Below, piece by piece: positions 62,573-64,000 of a DNA stretch of 64,000 nt. The notes below the pieces were generated by a model. The model worked only from the letters and a program-made list of their open reading frames with translations, had not been told where the DNA came from and searched no databases. Source of the stretch: Lichenostomus cassidix (taxonomy: Eukaryota; Chordata; Aves; Passeriformes; Meliphagidae); contig CM039181.1 in NCBI GenBank assembly GCA_008360975.2, forward strand, positions 7,672,380-7,736,379, read 5' to 3'. The translations under genes were made by a program, and so were the position numbers. Every line of letters starts with the position of its first letter. Position 1 is the first letter of the stretch.

Positions 62573-64000
62573 GTAAGATGCCTTTTAAAAAATCAAGAAA
62601 ATCTGTTAGTGTTTTTTCCTTATGCCCTTTCCAGATGGAGAGAATAGAGCTCTTGGCCACCTTAACAGTTCTAAAGATACTTTCACTGCAAGTGTTTACT
62701 GAGCCCATTAGTAACCTGGGCAGTGTTTCTCAACAAATGGAAACTCTCATGGGATTTGTCTGAACTGAGGAAACCTCTGATGTAGTTTAGATTTACTTGG
62801 CATATTAATTTCCCACCTTGCCAGCTGATTATTTGTGGTTTGTCATCATTGTTGCATGTATTGCATAAAGAAAACTAGTAGTGAGAATTGTTTTCAAGAC
62901 TCACATTTGTTTCAGTGTCTGGTCAAGCCCACCCTTACCGACTGTTTTACTGACATGAGATCTCTGTAATTTAACAAAGAAGACAACAAAAGGAAAGAGT
63001 CTGAGGTTTGATTAATTTGTTAAAATCCCCTTGCAAAGTTAGTGAGGAGAGAAAAAGGAGGGGTAATTAGGAAGAGAGAGAGGATAGTTTGTGAGTTACT
63101 TTATGGCGCTATAAAAAATAAACAAGTGCTGTTCCCTGTGATTTACAGCAGTATTTTAGTTCTGTAATGTGTATCAGTAATTCTGACATCCCTTGGTGTA
63201 GGCTACCTCTTAGACTTTTGTTGAGTTTTGCCTTAATTTAGGTTTTTAATTCTTGTTTAGATTTATTAATATTTTAAGTGCTCAAGTATCTTTCAGGAGG
63301 TTTCATGTATCTGGCAGAACAGAGCTCTGTTACAGAGCAGCTTCTGAGCATGCTGATCTGAAACCCCATAGTCCTTAGCTTGTTTGAAGCCTTTTCAAAG
63401 CCTTTACTTTATCTATAAGTAACTGAAGTACTTCTTATACTTTTCTGGATGAAAAGATAAGATTATTGGTAAAAAATCTGGGTTTTTAAAAGCAAAATGT
63501 TGGCAAAATTATTTCTCTGCTTCAGTCAGTCTCTTGGGAGATTTCACTGAAAAAAACAGCAAAGAGTAATTAATTTAGTGTATTTTACTCTATTTTACTG
63601 CCCGTGAAATTATGTGATTCTGTGAAGATGATTTGGATGATTTCTTCTATATTTGCTTTTTAAAGTTGATCGGTGAGATTTTTAGACTAAAAAACCTCAA
63701 GACCTGTGGGTTGATTTTCAATAGGTTACTTACAGACACTTTCAGTGCAAATAATGAGATGGGCAAATATAAATAAAGTCATTTAGGTCGGAGCTAATGT
63801 TTCTTTGTACCTATTTGTATCACAAAAGTCCTGTTTTTCAGAAGTTTGAGAAAAGTGAATGACTTTTCTTTAACAGAGATTCAAGAAAGGGAGTGACTAC
63901 AGACAGAGGGGAAATTATTAAAATAATATTGAAATGTCATACTGGTATTTTATTATTTTTCATTATTCACTCCCACAACTTCAACACATTTCAAACAGGA
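62573..64000 (+). other. RFX4: RFX4 intron 3 (partial)
   Basis: The donor is GTAAGA. No further RFX4 exon (the start of the winged-helix domain) was found before the window ends. It is AT-rich with no clear repeat. Confidence 0.85.

Noticed and set aside
63601..63640. GTGATTCTGTGAAG word as a CR1 terminal repeat
   Set aside because: Only one copy of the 8-bp word and no CR1 body next to it.

Overview
The window is eukaryotic (vertebrate) nuclear DNA, most likely from a bird, or failing that another sauropsid. It carries the 3' third of one conserved gene and the 5' end of the next, both on the + strand. Evidence: small exons with GT/AG boundaries and matching phases, long introns, a large CpG-rich block, moderate repeat density, and decayed copies of a palindromic sauropsid-type repeat. 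Only about 10 kb separates the two genes. There are no operons, rRNA, tRNA or CRISPR arrays.

Positions 1-26.4 kb hold the last eight coding exons of POLR3B, the second-largest subunit of RNA polymerase III. They encode about 369 residues, ending in the stop at 26394-26396. Phases match at every junction and I saw no frameshift. The exons carry the Rpb2-family hybrid-binding region ([12 protein letters not shown]) and the C-terminal zinc-binding clamp region (CGQC...CHYC). A short 3' UTR with two AATAAA signals follows.

Positions 26.8-34.3 kb are intergenic. No gene is supported there. The stretch holds a MIR/CORE-SINE-like fragment, a pair of diverged direct repeats about 1.7 kb apart, and, at its right edge, a 14-bp minisatellite.

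Positions 34.4-40.4 kb form a series of CpG-rich blocks around the first coding exon of RFX4, a winged-helix transcription factor of neural tissue and cilia. Exon 1 (start codon 37112) is preceded by a TATAAAA box about 240 bp upstream. Exons 2 and 3 lie at 55.8 and 62.5 kb, and the DNA-binding domain begins just beyond the window. Intron 1 is 18.6 kb long and contains AT-rich, homeodomain-motif-dense stretches that look like candidate conserved regulatory elements.

The two genes are neighbours in other vertebrates but are not functionally coupled as far as the sequence shows. The most interesting observation is in RFX4. An ATG 11 nt upstream of the RFX4 start is the first ATG downstream of the TATA-predicted start site. 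It opens a different reading frame that stays open across the splice junctions of all three visible exons (67 complete codons and still open). No radically new system was found; most other long open frames are chance frames in GC-rich or intronic DNA.
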